The notes below the pieces were generated by a model, which saw only the letters and a list, made by a program, of their open reading frames with translations, made no database searches and was not told where the DNA came from. A DNA stretch of 64,000 nucleotides from Acinetobacter sp. XH1741 (GTDB lineage: Bacteria > Pseudomonadota > Gammaproteobacteria > Pseudomonadales > Moraxellaceae), in NCBI RefSeq assembly GCF_041021895.1, contig NZ_CP157428.1:2232001-2296000 (forward strand). Direction: 5' to 3'. Below are positions 7,663 to 16,142 of this stretch, in pieces (position 1 is the first letter of the stretch; each line of letters starts with the position of its first letter). Position numbers and translations under genes: made by a program.

Positions 7663-8357
7663 CCACAATTTATCTGGTAAGACATGGACAGGCATCATTT
7701 GGTAAAAGTAACTATGATGAGCTGTCTGAAAATGGTGAGGCTCAAGCAACTTTATTAGGCCGTTATTTTAAGCAAATATTGAAAGAACAGCCTTATGTTG
7801 TGGCTGGAACCATGCAACGTCATGAACAAACTGCAAAACTCGCACTATCAGAATGCTTTCCTGAGACAGTAATTCATCATAATAATTTATGGAATGAGTT
7901 TAACCATCAGCAGGTATTTGCCCGTTATGAACCGCGTTTTGAACAACCTGAGTTGTTAAGAGCTGACGTAGCAAAAGAACAAAACCCGCGTGCCTACCTT
8001 GCCAAAATATTTGAAGGTGCGATTGGACGATGGACAGATGGCGATTTTCATCATGAATATGATGAGTCTTGGCCACACTTTAAAGAAAGAGTCGAAACAG
8101 CATTGCAGCAGCTCTGCGATGATTTGGCCAAAACCAAACCTCGTTATGCAATCGTTTTTACTTCTGGCGGTGTGATTTCTGTAGCAATTGGCAAATTGCT
8201 TGAACTTAACCCCAATCGAACTTTTGCATTAAATTGGGCAATTGCGAACACAAGCCTCACCACTTTGCGTTTAGTTGGAAATGAACCTCAGGTTTTAAGT
8301 TTAAATGAACATCATTTTATAAAAGCTGAGCGTCCCGATTTACTGACATGGATTTAA
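7659..8357 (+). CDS. histidine phosphatase family protein
   Basis: 232 residues beginning TTIYLVRHGQASF, the RHG catalytic motif (His9) of the phosphoglycerate-mutase-like histidine phosphatases. A second conserved arginine/histidine region is seen at GTMQRHEQTAKLAL. Its ATG overlaps the stop of the kinase gene (ATGA), so the two are translationally coupled. A phosphatase tied to an acyl-CoA kinase suggests removal of dead-end phosphorylated products or proof-reading; that role is inference. A paralog sits in the equivalent place in the lva cluster (46539-47267). Confidence 0.83.
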   Translation: MTTIYLVRHGQASFGKSNYDELSENGEAQATLLGRYFKQILKEQPYVVAGTMQRHEQTAKLALSECFPETVIHHNNLWNEFNHQQVFARYEPRFEQPELLRADVAKEQNPRAYLAKIFEGAIGRWTDGDFHHEYDESWPHFKERVETALQQLCDDLAKTKPRYAIVFTSGGVISVAIGKLLELNPNRTFALNWAIANTSLTTLRLVGNEPQVLSLNEHHFIKAERPDLLTWI

Positions 8358-8371
8358 AAAAGGATAAAAAC

Positions 8372-9115
8372 ATGGCAAAGACAATTTTGATTACAGGTGC
8401 AAGCTCTGGTCTTGGTGCGGGTATGGCTCATGAGTTTGCAGCCAAAGGCTATAACTTGGCAATTTGTGCACGCCGTTTAGACCGATTAGAGACTTTAAAA
8501 ACTGAACTTGAAACTGAGTATGGCATTAAGGTGCTTGCAAAAAGCCTGGATGTCACGAATTACGATCAGGTCTTTGAAGTATTTCGCGCCTTTAAACAAG
8601 AATTTGGCTACTTAGACCGAATTATTGTAAATGCGGGAGTCGGAAATGGTCGCCGCATTGGTAAAGGTAATTTTGAAATTAATAAGGCAACCGCTGAAAC
8701 AAACTTTATTTCTGCTTTAGCACAGTGTGAGGCAGCGATTGAAATTTTTAGAGAACAAAATGCTGGCCATTTAGTTGTCATGTCATCCATGAGTGCGATG
8801 CGTGGATTGCCAAAACACTTATCAACTTATGCGGCAAGTAAAGCTGCGGTGGCTCACTTGGCTGAAGGTATTCGTGCTGAATTATTGGATACACCAATTA
8901 AAGTCTCTACAATTTTCCCGGGTTACATTCGTACTGAAATGAACGAAGGAGCTAAACATTTACCATTTGAAGTAGATGCAAAAACAGGCTGTAAGGCTTT
9001 GGTCAAAGCTATAGAAAAACAACCTGTAAAAGCTTATGTACCGCAGTGGCCATGGTTACCAATGAGTATTGCCATGAAAGTTTTGCCTTTAAGATTAGTT
9101 AATAAATTAGGATAA
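8372..9115 (+). CDS. short-chain dehydrogenase/reductase
   Basis: 247 residues with a Rossmann fold: TGASSGLGAGMAHEF near the N-terminus, NAG motif (VNAGVGNGRR), catalytic Ser and YAASK tetrad, and FPGYIRTEM after it. The start at 8372 is chosen for AAAAAGGAT upstream; an in-frame ATG at 8348 overlaps the phosphatase gene. Last gene of the four-gene operon. By analogy with LvaD it may reduce a keto-acyl-CoA to the hydroxyacyl-CoA that the kinase uses, but it differs clearly in sequence from the module-2 SDR. Confidence 0.82.
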   Translation: MAKTILITGASSGLGAGMAHEFAAKGYNLAICARRLDRLETLKTELETEYGIKVLAKSLDVTNYDQVFEVFRAFKQEFGYLDRIIVNAGVGNGRRIGKGNFEINKATAETNFISALAQCEAAIEIFREQNAGHLVVMSSMSAMRGLPKHLSTYAASKAAVAHLAEGIRAELLDTPIKVSTIFPGYIRTEMNEGAKHLPFEVDAKTGCKALVKAIEKQPVKAYVPQWPWLPMSIAMKVLPLRLVNKLG

Positions 9116-9121
9116 AGAATT

Positions 9122-9150
9122 ATCCCCTAAATTTTAGGGGGTATTTTTTA
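9122..9150 (+). terminator. Rho-independent terminator of acyl-CoA module 1
   Basis: CCCCTA-AATT-TAGGGG stem (9124-9140) followed by GTATTTTTTA. It sits between convergent genes and overlaps the 3' end of the porin gene. Confidence 0.75.
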
Positions 9151-10404
9151 AAATTTTTTAGTGTAATTGACAAATAAGCGGTCTTCACCAAAGTCATTGC
9201 CGTGTTTTACGTTGTAATCAATACGAATATATTGCAGGGCAAAGCCTTTTAAGTAGGGTTGCTGAAACGCATAGTTTAAAATCACGTTCGACTCGGTTTC
9301 ATGGTTTTTCTCACCATTAGCTGCTTTAAAGTCATTACCGTAAACATATTTCACCATCGCATTTAAGCCCGGCACATAATCTTTAAAGTCGTAGCCATAC
9401 ATCACATGGTAAGACTTTTCATGTTTTTTAAAGAATCCAGTCGCATTCCAGTTAATAAAGTATGTTTCCGGTAAGAAACCATCAGGTAGTGGATAAGCCG
9501 ACTCACCGATAATTTGTTGGTAACCCAAACCGAAAGTGTGGTTTTTTGCTTTGACGGTTTCAAGTAAGCCAATATTTTGAGCATCAATATTAAAGGTATG
9601 CCCATCATTTTTTGCATTAAAGTATTTAAACTTAGAAGTGAGGGCAAAAGTTGGCTGTTTCCATGTATGTTCAAGACCCACATAATGCTTGTTATAAAGA
9701 TCTTCTAAATTACCAAAGTAATATTCACCCTTGAATGACGGCGTAAATTGGTAACGTAAGTCAATATAGTTAAGGCCATCAGATTCTTTGGTGATTCCAT
9801 TTGATGTAAAGGAAAACTTTTTAAAGTCTTCTTCATTTCGTGGCGAGACTTTTTCAACTCGTCCAATTTCTGCATAAAGCTGATCGGAAATTTGTGACTT
9901 AAGATTGGTTCCCCAGTAAGAGGTGAGTAACTGACGACTAGCATCGACAGCCGTTACAGGTAAATCTAACCAAAGTTCACCTACACTTAAAAGTGTTTTG
10001 TCATAGCCCAGTTTTAAAGTCGCGCCGTATTTTAGATAGTCAGATGCTTGCGACTGAGTTTCTTTATTAAAAGGCAAAACTGTGTCGGCGACATGTTTGT
10101 CTGAACTTAAGCGTACGGCGTACTGAACTGAAGCATCGGCACCAATGGTAATGGGTTTGTCTGCTATGACTAATGGGGTGTCATGCATTTTCGACTTATA
10201 AAATAAAGATGCTGCCTGAGACCAACTGCCAGTATCTTTTATGGCATCGTTGTCAAAGTCACGGTTGATATAGGCATTTTTTAAAGTGAACTTCCATTCA
10301 TCTTCAGTTTGCTGATTCGGGTTCGCAGCCCATGTGTTGCCACCCATAAATAATAAAGTCGCAATAGCTAAAGTATGTGGGTTAAAGCGGTGTAATAATT
10401 CCAT
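9148..10404 (-). CDS. OprD family outer-membrane porin
   Basis: 418 residues with a signal peptide (hydrophobic TLAIATLLFMGG, cleavage likely after TWA) and a beta-barrel ending in aromatic VNYTKKF. The alternating strands and DxLNYIDLRYQFTPSFKGEYYFG block are typical of the OprD/OpdK substrate-specific porins for carboxylates and aromatic acids. ATG 10404 is preferred to an upstream TTG start at 10431 because it directly precedes the signal peptide. It is convergent to module 1 and downstream of the MFS gene on the same strand, so it probably admits the substrate that the MFS carrier imports, perhaps indole-3-acetate (inference). Confidence 0.82.
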   Translation of the reverse strand: MELLHRFNPHTLAIATLLFMGGNTWAANPNQQTEDEWKFTLKNAYINRDFDNDAIKDTGSWSQAASLFYKSKMHDTPLVIADKPITIGADASVQYAVRLSSDKHVADTVLPFNKETQSQASDYLKYGATLKLGYDKTLLSVGELWLDLPVTAVDASRQLLTSYWGTNLKSQISDQLYAEIGRVEKVSPRNEEDFKKFSFTSNGITKESDGLNYIDLRYQFTPSFKGEYYFGNLEDLYNKHYVGLEHTWKQPTFALTSKFKYFNAKNDGHTFNIDAQNIGLLETVKAKNHTFGLGYQQIIGESAYPLPDGFLPETYFINWNATGFFKKHEKSYHVMYGYDFKDYVPGLNAMVKYVYGNDFKAANGEKNHETESNVILNYAFQQPYLKGFALQYIRIDYNVKHGNDFGEDRLFVNYTKKF

Positions 10405-10515
10405 AATCCATTTCCAAAATAGATGCGCCAATCCTAGGCATTACGTATTGTAAAATATTTGTATGGTGCTCCCTGAATGATTTAAAGGAAGCACTGTTTA
10501 ACTGGCTAACGTCAA

Positions 10516-11865
10516 TTAATGCAATTTTTCAAGTTGCATACTTTCACTAAAGAATTTGCAGCCTTTGAAAAGCAGAATTAAAGCCAGCACACAAGACAGG
10601 CCACCCACAATAGATAAAGACGACCCCACCATTAATGGGTTACCAAAAATTTTATCTGTAATCATGGCGACCAATGTTGTACCAATACCGAGTCCAATTA
10701 AGTTACTGACCAAAAGGAACAGGGCGGAAAGGCGTGCTCTAAATTGGTTTGGTGCAAGCATTTGTAGGGCAGTTGCCGAAATGACGAGAGGAAAAGATGC
10801 AAAGAACATGGCTGGAATGAGTAAACTTATTGAAAGCCACAGTTGATCGGTTTGGGTAAAAAAGGCAATTGGAACAATCAGACCAACAATGCCAATCACA
10901 CCTGTAATCATTGGCGCATCTTGACGTCCTTTTTTAATAAACCAGTCATTTAACCAACCTGCACAAAACACGCCTAATGTATTTGCAACCAACATTATCG
11001 TGCCAAGCATATAACCTGTTTCAGTCGGCGCAAGTTGAAATTTGCGAATATAAAATGCAGGTGTCCAGCTAGTTAGGCTATACAGTGCCATTGCATAAAA
11101 GGTAAAACCTAAATAATGACATGCAAAGGTTTTCGAATGTTTTTTTATAAACTGTAGGCACTGCGTGAATTTAACTTGGTCAACTTGTCCATTTTGGTTA
11201 AGTTTTTGACCTTTACGGGCAGGGTCTTTGACTGTCAAAATAAATAGCAGACCAATAATGATGCCGGGCAAACCGACCACAAAAAAGGCAATTTGCCATG
11301 CTTTAAGTGCACCTAATAGTGGAACTTCAATGAGTGTCACACCTTTAAGTAAGTTAATGACATATCCACCGACTAAAAAGGCAATACCTCCACCTAAGAA
11401 AGCGCCAACCGAATAGATGCCTACAGCGCGACCTAATTTATCTTTACTGAACATATCGCTAAACATTGAATATGCAGCAGGAGACAAGGCTGCTTCACCG
11501 ACACCAACAGCCATACGACTTAAAAAAAGTTGAATAAAGTTTTTACTCAAACCGCAAGTCGCAGTTGCGAGACTCCAGATAATAATCCCGATTGAAATCA
11601 GTTTTGGGCGTGAGAAGCGGTCAGCAATATAGGCGAGTGGTAGCCCCATCACAGCATAGAAAAGTGAGAAGGCAAGTCCATGTAACAGACTAAATTGTGT
11701 GTCTGAAAGATGAAGATCCGCTTTGATGGGTTCAATCATCAGTGCCAGTATTTGGCGGTCAATAAATGAAAATATATATGCCAACATACACAGTACGACC
11801 ACGTACCATGCATAGGCGTTGCTTTTCTTTTGTGTCCTTTCAACAGCAAGATCAATTTGGTTCAT
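10516..11865 (-). CDS. MFS transporter (spinster-like / aromatic acid)
   Basis: 449 residues, 12 predicted membrane helices. MFS signature loops are seen (YIADRFSRPKLISIG between helices 2-3; SRMAVGVGEAALSPAAYSMFSDMF around helix 5). The ATG at 11865 is used, with AAGGAT upstream; the frame stays open another 62 codons upstream but that stretch is not protein-like. It lies downstream of iacR on the same strand, facing away from the iac operon. Uptake of indole-3-acetate or a related aromatic acid is likely from context, but unproven. Confidence 0.82.
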   Translation of the reverse strand: MNQIDLAVERTQKKSNAYAWYVVVLCMLAYIFSFIDRQILALMIEPIKADLHLSDTQFSLLHGLAFSLFYAVMGLPLAYIADRFSRPKLISIGIIIWSLATATCGLSKNFIQLFLSRMAVGVGEAALSPAAYSMFSDMFSKDKLGRAVGIYSVGAFLGGGIAFLVGGYVINLLKGVTLIEVPLLGALKAWQIAFFVVGLPGIIIGLLFILTVKDPARKGQKLNQNGQVDQVKFTQCLQFIKKHSKTFACHYLGFTFYAMALYSLTSWTPAFYIRKFQLAPTETGYMLGTIMLVANTLGVFCAGWLNDWFIKKGRQDAPMITGVIGIVGLIVPIAFFTQTDQLWLSISLLIPAMFFASFPLVISATALQMLAPNQFRARLSALFLLVSNLIGLGIGTTLVAMITDKIFGNPLMVGSSLSIVGGLSCVLALILLFKGCKFFSESMQLEKLH

Positions 11866-12276
11866 ACACTTAATCCTTATGTATAAAACTCTTTTAGAGA
11901 AGTTGAATCTCGGCTTTTTACTATTCGTGCAAGATAATTTGGTTTCCCCCCAATGCTGTGAATAATAAATAGCCTTTTGATTAGAGAATGGCCTTATATA
12001 CAATCCATATATAAAGACAAAAGTAATTGAAGAAGAGGCTTTGATTTGCAATATGATGGAAATATTATTTTCTTTTTATATGTAAAATTCCATTACTTAA
12101 TGAGTATGTTTGAATACCTAATAGGTATTTAAAACAACTAAAAAATTTGGAAGATAGAGTAACTTTATAAAATGAATAAATATTTTTTTATTTTAAGTTT
12201 TTGATAAATATTATTAATTTTATAGTAACTAGAAAGTGTTCAAACATTCTAGTTACTTTTTAAAATTTAGATGAAG
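11866..12276. other. intergenic region with a long stem-loop
   Basis: A 410-bp A/T-rich gap between iacR and the MFS gene, both read leftwards. A perfect 11-bp inverted repeat AGTAACTAGAA (12224-12234) / TTCTAGTTACT (12247-12257) lies 20 bp past the iacR stop. Its T-run is on the plus-strand side, so it is not a textbook terminator for iacR. The remainder must hold the MFS promoter. No gene seen. Confidence 0.5.
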
Positions 12277-12744
12277 TTAGCTTGAAGGCATAAGATCAAA
12301 TAATTTCTTTAATTGGTGATTTAAATTATGAAGCTCGTCTTCAGAAAAGGCATTTAGAATACCCGCTAAGGTCACAATACTAATCTGGTTAATTTGTTCT
12401 ACCAGCTCAACACCTTTGGCAGTTAATTTTACCATCGAAATCCGTTCATCTGTGGTAGAGGAGTAGACTTCCACAATCTCATCTTCTACTAAGCGATATA
12501 CCGCCTTTGTTGCGGTGGTTAGCTTTAAGGTAGAAAGATTGGCAATATCGGTAATACTCGCTTCGCCTAAAGCATTGGTACTTAAAATAATTTTACGGCG
12601 CGTATTATCAATACCTAGCTTTTTTATTGATTTTTCAATGAGTTGTGAATATTTTCCATTCACTTGGGAAACCCAAAAAAAAGGGAAATTTTGAATACTC
12701 GACGGTTCTTTATTAGGAAGAAATTGTTCTAAATGATCAAGCAT
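12277..12744 (-). CDS. iacR: MarR family regulator of indole-acetate catabolism
   Basis: 155 residues. The MarR winged helix spans about residues 45-125 (ILSTNALGEASITDIANLSTLKLTTATKAVYRLVEDEIVEVYSS then TDERISMVKLT). It is divergent from iacH across ~150 bp, the position of iacR in the described Acinetobacter iac locus, where it acts as a repressor released by indole-3-acetate (established for that family). I see no clear long palindrome in the shared promoter region. Confidence 0.85.
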   Translation of the reverse strand: MLDHLEQFLPNKEPSSIQNFPFFWVSQVNGKYSQLIEKSIKKLGIDNTRRKIILSTNALGEASITDIANLSTLKLTTATKAVYRLVEDEIVEVYSSTTDERISMVKLTAKGVELVEQINQISIVTLAGILNAFSEDELHNLNHQLKKLFDLMPSS

Positions 12745-12830
12745 AGCTAAGCAATAACTTAGTGAAAAGGAAGAATTCTATTATAAACAAATTTTTGCAT
12801 ATTTCCTTGCGTACGATTTAGAAAAAATAC

Positions 12831-12859
12831 TTGACAATTCCATTAAATTTTCTGATATT
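12831..12859 (+). promoter_or_regulatory. sigma-70 promoter of the iac operon
   Basis: TTGACA at 12831-12836, 17-bp spacer, GATATT at 12854-12859, about 33 bp before the iacH ATG. The perfect -35 suggests that expression is limited by a repressor, fitting IacR. Confidence 0.65.
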
Positions 12860-12892
12860 TTAAATAACGAATAAAAATACATGGAAAAGTGA

Positions 12893-14002
12893 ATGAATAT
12901 TGTTAGTCAAAGCGTGCACAAAGGAAGTGGCAAGCTCAAGGTAATGGTCAAGGACACAATTGATATTCAAGGTCTAAAAACCATTGCTGGCAGTCGAGCT
13001 TTAATAGACGTTGAACCTGCTCAAGACGATGCTGAGGTGGTCAAAAATATCTTAAAAGCTGATTGTGAAATTATTGCCAAAACAAATTTGCACGAATTGG
13101 CTTTTGGTATTACAGGCATTAACCACGCTTTTGGTACACCAGTTAATCCTAAATATCCTGATCTTATTCCAGGTGGATCTTCGAGTGGTTCAGCCGCGGC
13201 AGTTGGTGCGAAACAGGCTGATTTTACTTTAGGAACGGACACTGGTGGTTCTATTCGTATGCCCGCTGCGTGCTGCGGAGTTTTTGGTTTAAAACCGACT
13301 TTTGGTCGTGTCAGCAGAAAAGGTGTATATCCGCCATCAAGCTCTTTAGATTGCGTTGGTCCTTTTGCAAATTCAGTCGAGATGATTGAAAAAGCCATGC
13401 AAATTATTGATCCAACTTTCAAACCTACAGAAATTACTAGCGCACCAAAACTTGCTGTGTTGGATGTAAAAGCAGATGAGGTGGTTTGGAATTGCATTAA
13501 TAAAGCACTTCAAAAAGCCAATTTACAGAACACTTTAGAAAAAGTTGAACATTTTGAAGCTGCTTTTGATGCTGGCATGCAGATTATTAATTATGAAAAC
13601 TGGCAAGCTTTTGGTGAGTTAACTCAAACCGGTTTGATCGGCTCTGATGTAAATGGACGTTTATTAAAAGCTGCACACACCACTTTAGAGCAAGTCAAAC
13701 AAGCAGAAGTTGTGAAAGAGCAGCTCACCCAAGAACTCGATGCACTATTAGAAAAATATGACGCATTGATTTTACCCACACTTCCACAGATTCCACCTAA
13801 AGTTTCTGAAGCTGAAAACACGGTCGCTTTTTTGAATCTTACCAGTTTAGTTCGACCATTTAATTTATCAGGACATCCAGCCATTTCAGTGCCACTTGAA
13901 ACCAGTGAAGGTTTACCTGTGGGCTTACAGATCGTATCTAAGCATCAAAAAGATGAGCAGTTATGTGCAATAGCTAAATTTTGTGTTGATGCAATGCAAT
14001 AA
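12893..14002 (+). CDS. iacH: amidase of the iac cluster
   Basis: 369 residues of the amidase-signature family. The Ser-cisSer-Lys triad is visible as K20 (VMVKDTID), S96 in GGSSSGSAAAVG and S120 in GTDTGGS. At 369 residues it is shorter than usual amidases (450-500), which is normal for IacH. The presumed substrate is indole-3-acetamide or an amide intermediate; its place in the pathway is not firmly established. First gene of the operon, with GGAAAAG as ribosome site. Confidence 0.88.
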   Translation: MNIVSQSVHKGSGKLKVMVKDTIDIQGLKTIAGSRALIDVEPAQDDAEVVKNILKADCEIIAKTNLHELAFGITGINHAFGTPVNPKYPDLIPGGSSSGSAAAVGAKQADFTLGTDTGGSIRMPAACCGVFGLKPTFGRVSRKGVYPPSSSLDCVGPFANSVEMIEKAMQIIDPTFKPTEITSAPKLAVLDVKADEVVWNCINKALQKANLQNTLEKVEHFEAAFDAGMQIINYENWQAFGELTQTGLIGSDVNGRLLKAAHTTLEQVKQAEVVKEQLTQELDALLEKYDALILPTLPQIPPKVSEAENTVAFLNLTSLVRPFNLSGHPAISVPLETSEGLPVGLQIVSKHQKDEQLCAIAKFCVDAMQ

Positions 14003-14020
14003 ATTACAAGGAGTTAGATA

Positions 14021-15187
14021 ATGAATAAGTTGTCTAAAATGGAGTTTGCTTCTCAAGACAAAGCAATTGACTTAGATGCTTTGTGTCAAGAAATTCGTGA
14101 GCGTGCCTGTAGTGGTGAATTCGATAATCAGGCGTATGTGAGCCAAGACGTTATCGAAAAGCTTAAGCAAATCGGTGTTTACCGTGCATTGGTTCCAAAA
14201 CGTTTTGGCGGTGATGAATGTTCACCACGACAGTTTTGTGAATTGATTGAAACTTTATCTAAAGCTGATGGTTCAGTGGGTTGGGTGGCAAGTTTCGGTA
14301 TGAGCCCTGCGTATTTAGGAAGTTTGCCAGAAGAAACGCTTAAAGAGTTGTATCAAAACGGACCAGATGTGGTGTTTGCCGGAGGCATTTTTCCACCGCA
14401 ACCTGCTGAAATTACCGATGAAGGTGTCGTGGTTCGTGGACGTTGGAAATTCTCCAGCGGCTGTATGGGAGCAGACATTGTTGGTGTAGGGATTTCACCG
14501 CTTAAAAACAACGAAATGCAGGGCTTACCACGCATGGCAGTGATGCCTGCAAACAAAGCAAAGATTGAAATGACTTGGGACACTGTTGGCCTAAAAGGCA
14601 CGGGAAGCCATGACTTAGTCGTCGAAGATGTATTGGTTGAAAAGAAATGGACCTTTGTACGTGGCGAACCTTCAAAACTAAGCGAACCATTTTTTAAATA
14701 TCCGTCACTGTCTTTAGCGACTCAAGTATTAACGGTGGTGGGTATTGGTGTTGCAGCTGCCGCATTAGAAGAATTTGAAAAATTAGCACCGGGTAAAGCA
14801 TCTATTACGGGTGGATCAGAAATTGCAAACCGCCCAGTGACTCAATATGAGTTTGCTCAAGCTGATGCAGAGTTTCAGGCTGCAAAATCTTGGTTTTATC
14901 AAACTATGGATATTGTCTGGAATGAAATTATTGCAGGACGTGAAGCAACTGCTGAACAAATTAGCGATATGCGTCTGGCATGTACCCATGCAGCTCGAGT
15001 ATGCGCCAAAGTCACCCGAAAAATGCAAATGCTCGCGGGTATGACAGCAATCTATACCAACAATCCATTTAGCCGTTTTGTAAATGACACCAACGTGGTG
15101 ACCCAGCATGCCTTTATGGGCGATGCGACCTTACAAAATGCAGGCTCAATCAGTTTCGGGTTAAAGCCAACCCCAGGTTATTTATAA
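14021..15187 (+). CDS. iacA: indole-3-acetate flavin-dependent monooxygenase (acyl-CoA dehydrogenase fold)
   Basis: 388 residues of the acyl-CoA dehydrogenase superfamily, in the branch of two-component flavin monooxygenases (HsaA/HpaB-like). Features are an N-terminal helical domain with VPKRFGGDE, a beta domain with GRWKFSSGCMGADIV and DTVGLKGTGSHDLVV, and a C-terminal type-2 domain. IacA starts indole-acetate attack by oxidising the indole ring, using reduced flavin from a reductase (here probably IacG). It follows iacH by 18 bp with AAGGAG. Confidence 0.9.
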   Translation: MNKLSKMEFASQDKAIDLDALCQEIRERACSGEFDNQAYVSQDVIEKLKQIGVYRALVPKRFGGDECSPRQFCELIETLSKADGSVGWVASFGMSPAYLGSLPEETLKELYQNGPDVVFAGGIFPPQPAEITDEGVVVRGRWKFSSGCMGADIVGVGISPLKNNEMQGLPRMAVMPANKAKIEMTWDTVGLKGTGSHDLVVEDVLVEKKWTFVRGEPSKLSEPFFKYPSLSLATQVLTVVGIGVAAAALEEFEKLAPGKASITGGSEIANRPVTQYEFAQADAEFQAAKSWFYQTMDIVWNEIIAGREATAEQISDMRLACTHAARVCAKVTRKMQMLAGMTAIYTNNPFSRFVNDTNVVTQHAFMGDATLQNAGSISFGLKPTPGYL

Positions 15188-15215
15188 GTTTTAATTTTTA
15201 AAAAAGGATATTGAG

Positions 15216-15575
15216 ATGGAAGCTAAAAAATCATTACGCGTTTTGTTCTGCATGGGTATTAACCAAAACTTTTTTGATGCAGAACCTGCTGAAGCAAAAG
15301 CAGTTTGGGCAGCATTTGGTGAAATGTGGAATGGCATTCATGACTTACCGGGCGTGCATGTTTTTGGAAATCTTGATGATGATCAAAGCATGGTTGGCCC
15401 AAGTGCGGGCTGGCCTTGGACGACGTATTTGCTTGCAGATGTTCCGGATATTGAAACCGTACATGCCGCTTGTAACTTGTTTAGAACAACGGTGGTGGGT
15501 GAAGGTCCATACAAACTTTGGAAATATTGCAAAGTTGAAGCTCGTGTTGGGCGCGAATTGATTATCCAACGTTAA
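15216..15575 (+). CDS. iacB: IacB family protein
   Basis: 119 residues, no signal peptide, rich in Trp (SAGWPWTTYLLADVPDIETV, LWKYCKVEARVGRELI). The length and position between iacA and iacI match IacB, a small protein of unproven function found only in iac clusters; it may be a ferredoxin-like alpha/beta barrel protein. RBS AAAGGAT before the ATG. Confidence 0.85.
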   Translation: MEAKKSLRVLFCMGINQNFFDAEPAEAKAVWAAFGEMWNGIHDLPGVHVFGNLDDDQSMVGPSAGWPWTTYLLADVPDIETVHAACNLFRTTVVGEGPYKLWKYCKVEARVGRELIIQR

Positions 15576-15585
15576 GGCGACCGTA

Positions 15586-16113
15586 ATGACTGACAAAGTG
15601 AATATGGCAGAAATTATAGAGCGGCTAGAGCAGTTAGAAGCGCATAACGCCATTCGCAACTGCCTGAACCGTTATATGGAAATCTGCGACGAGCTTAATG
15701 CAAATACAGACCTTGATGAGCTGATGAATCTTTTTGATCGAGACTGTATTTGGGAAGGTGTTGGTGAGAAATATGCCAAATCCTTTGGTCGTTATGATTC
15801 TTGGCAGTCGATTTACGACATGTTTAAAAGCTATACCCAAAAAGAATCTCACTTTGTCATGAATGCACACTTTGTAAATTCAGAACAAATTTATGTAAAC
15901 CAAGGCTATGCAAATGCTTCATGGCTGATGTTGCAGACTTCAACCTTTAAAGATGGTCGTAGTCATTTAAATACAGCAAAACTCAATGTGAAGTTTCAAA
16001 AGCAAGCAGATGGAACATGGAAAATTAAACATTTCCAAACACAGAATATTTTCAGTCGTCCCGTATCGCATTGGCACAGTGAAGCCGAATTGCCGGTACC
16101 TTCCCAGGAATGA
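15586..16113 (+). CDS. iacI: SnoaL-like protein of the iac cluster
   Basis: 175 residues. A nuclear-transport-factor-2-like (SnoaL) fold is suggested by the N-terminal IRNCLNRYMEICDELNANTDLDELMNLFDRDC and later strands WLMLQTSTFKDGRSH and GTWKIKHFQTQNIFS. It is identified as iacI by its position between iacB and iacC, as in Acinetobacter. IacI has been linked to a non-enzymatic or auxiliary step after indole oxidation; its exact role is uncertain. Confidence 0.85.
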   Translation: MTDKVNMAEIIERLEQLEAHNAIRNCLNRYMEICDELNANTDLDELMNLFDRDCIWEGVGEKYAKSFGRYDSWQSIYDMFKSYTQKESHFVMNAHFVNSEQIYVNQGYANASWLMLQTSTFKDGRSHLNTAKLNVKFQKQADGTWKIKHFQTQNIFSRPVSHWHSEAELPVPSQE

Positions 16114-16142
16114 CCCAGGACATATTTAAAAGGACTATTGAT

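Noticed and set aside
11866..12051. 62-codon N-terminal extension of the MFS transporter
   Set aside because: The ATG at 11865 has a good ribosome site and starts a normal MFS N-terminus; the extension is not protein-like and would lie in the promoter region.
13021..13497. 158-codon minus-strand frame inside iacH
   Set aside because: It is antisense to the amidase catalytic core and arises from codon bias.
14816..15109. 97-codon minus-strand frame inside iacA
   Set aside because: It is a shadow of iacA with no ribosome site or recognisable domain.
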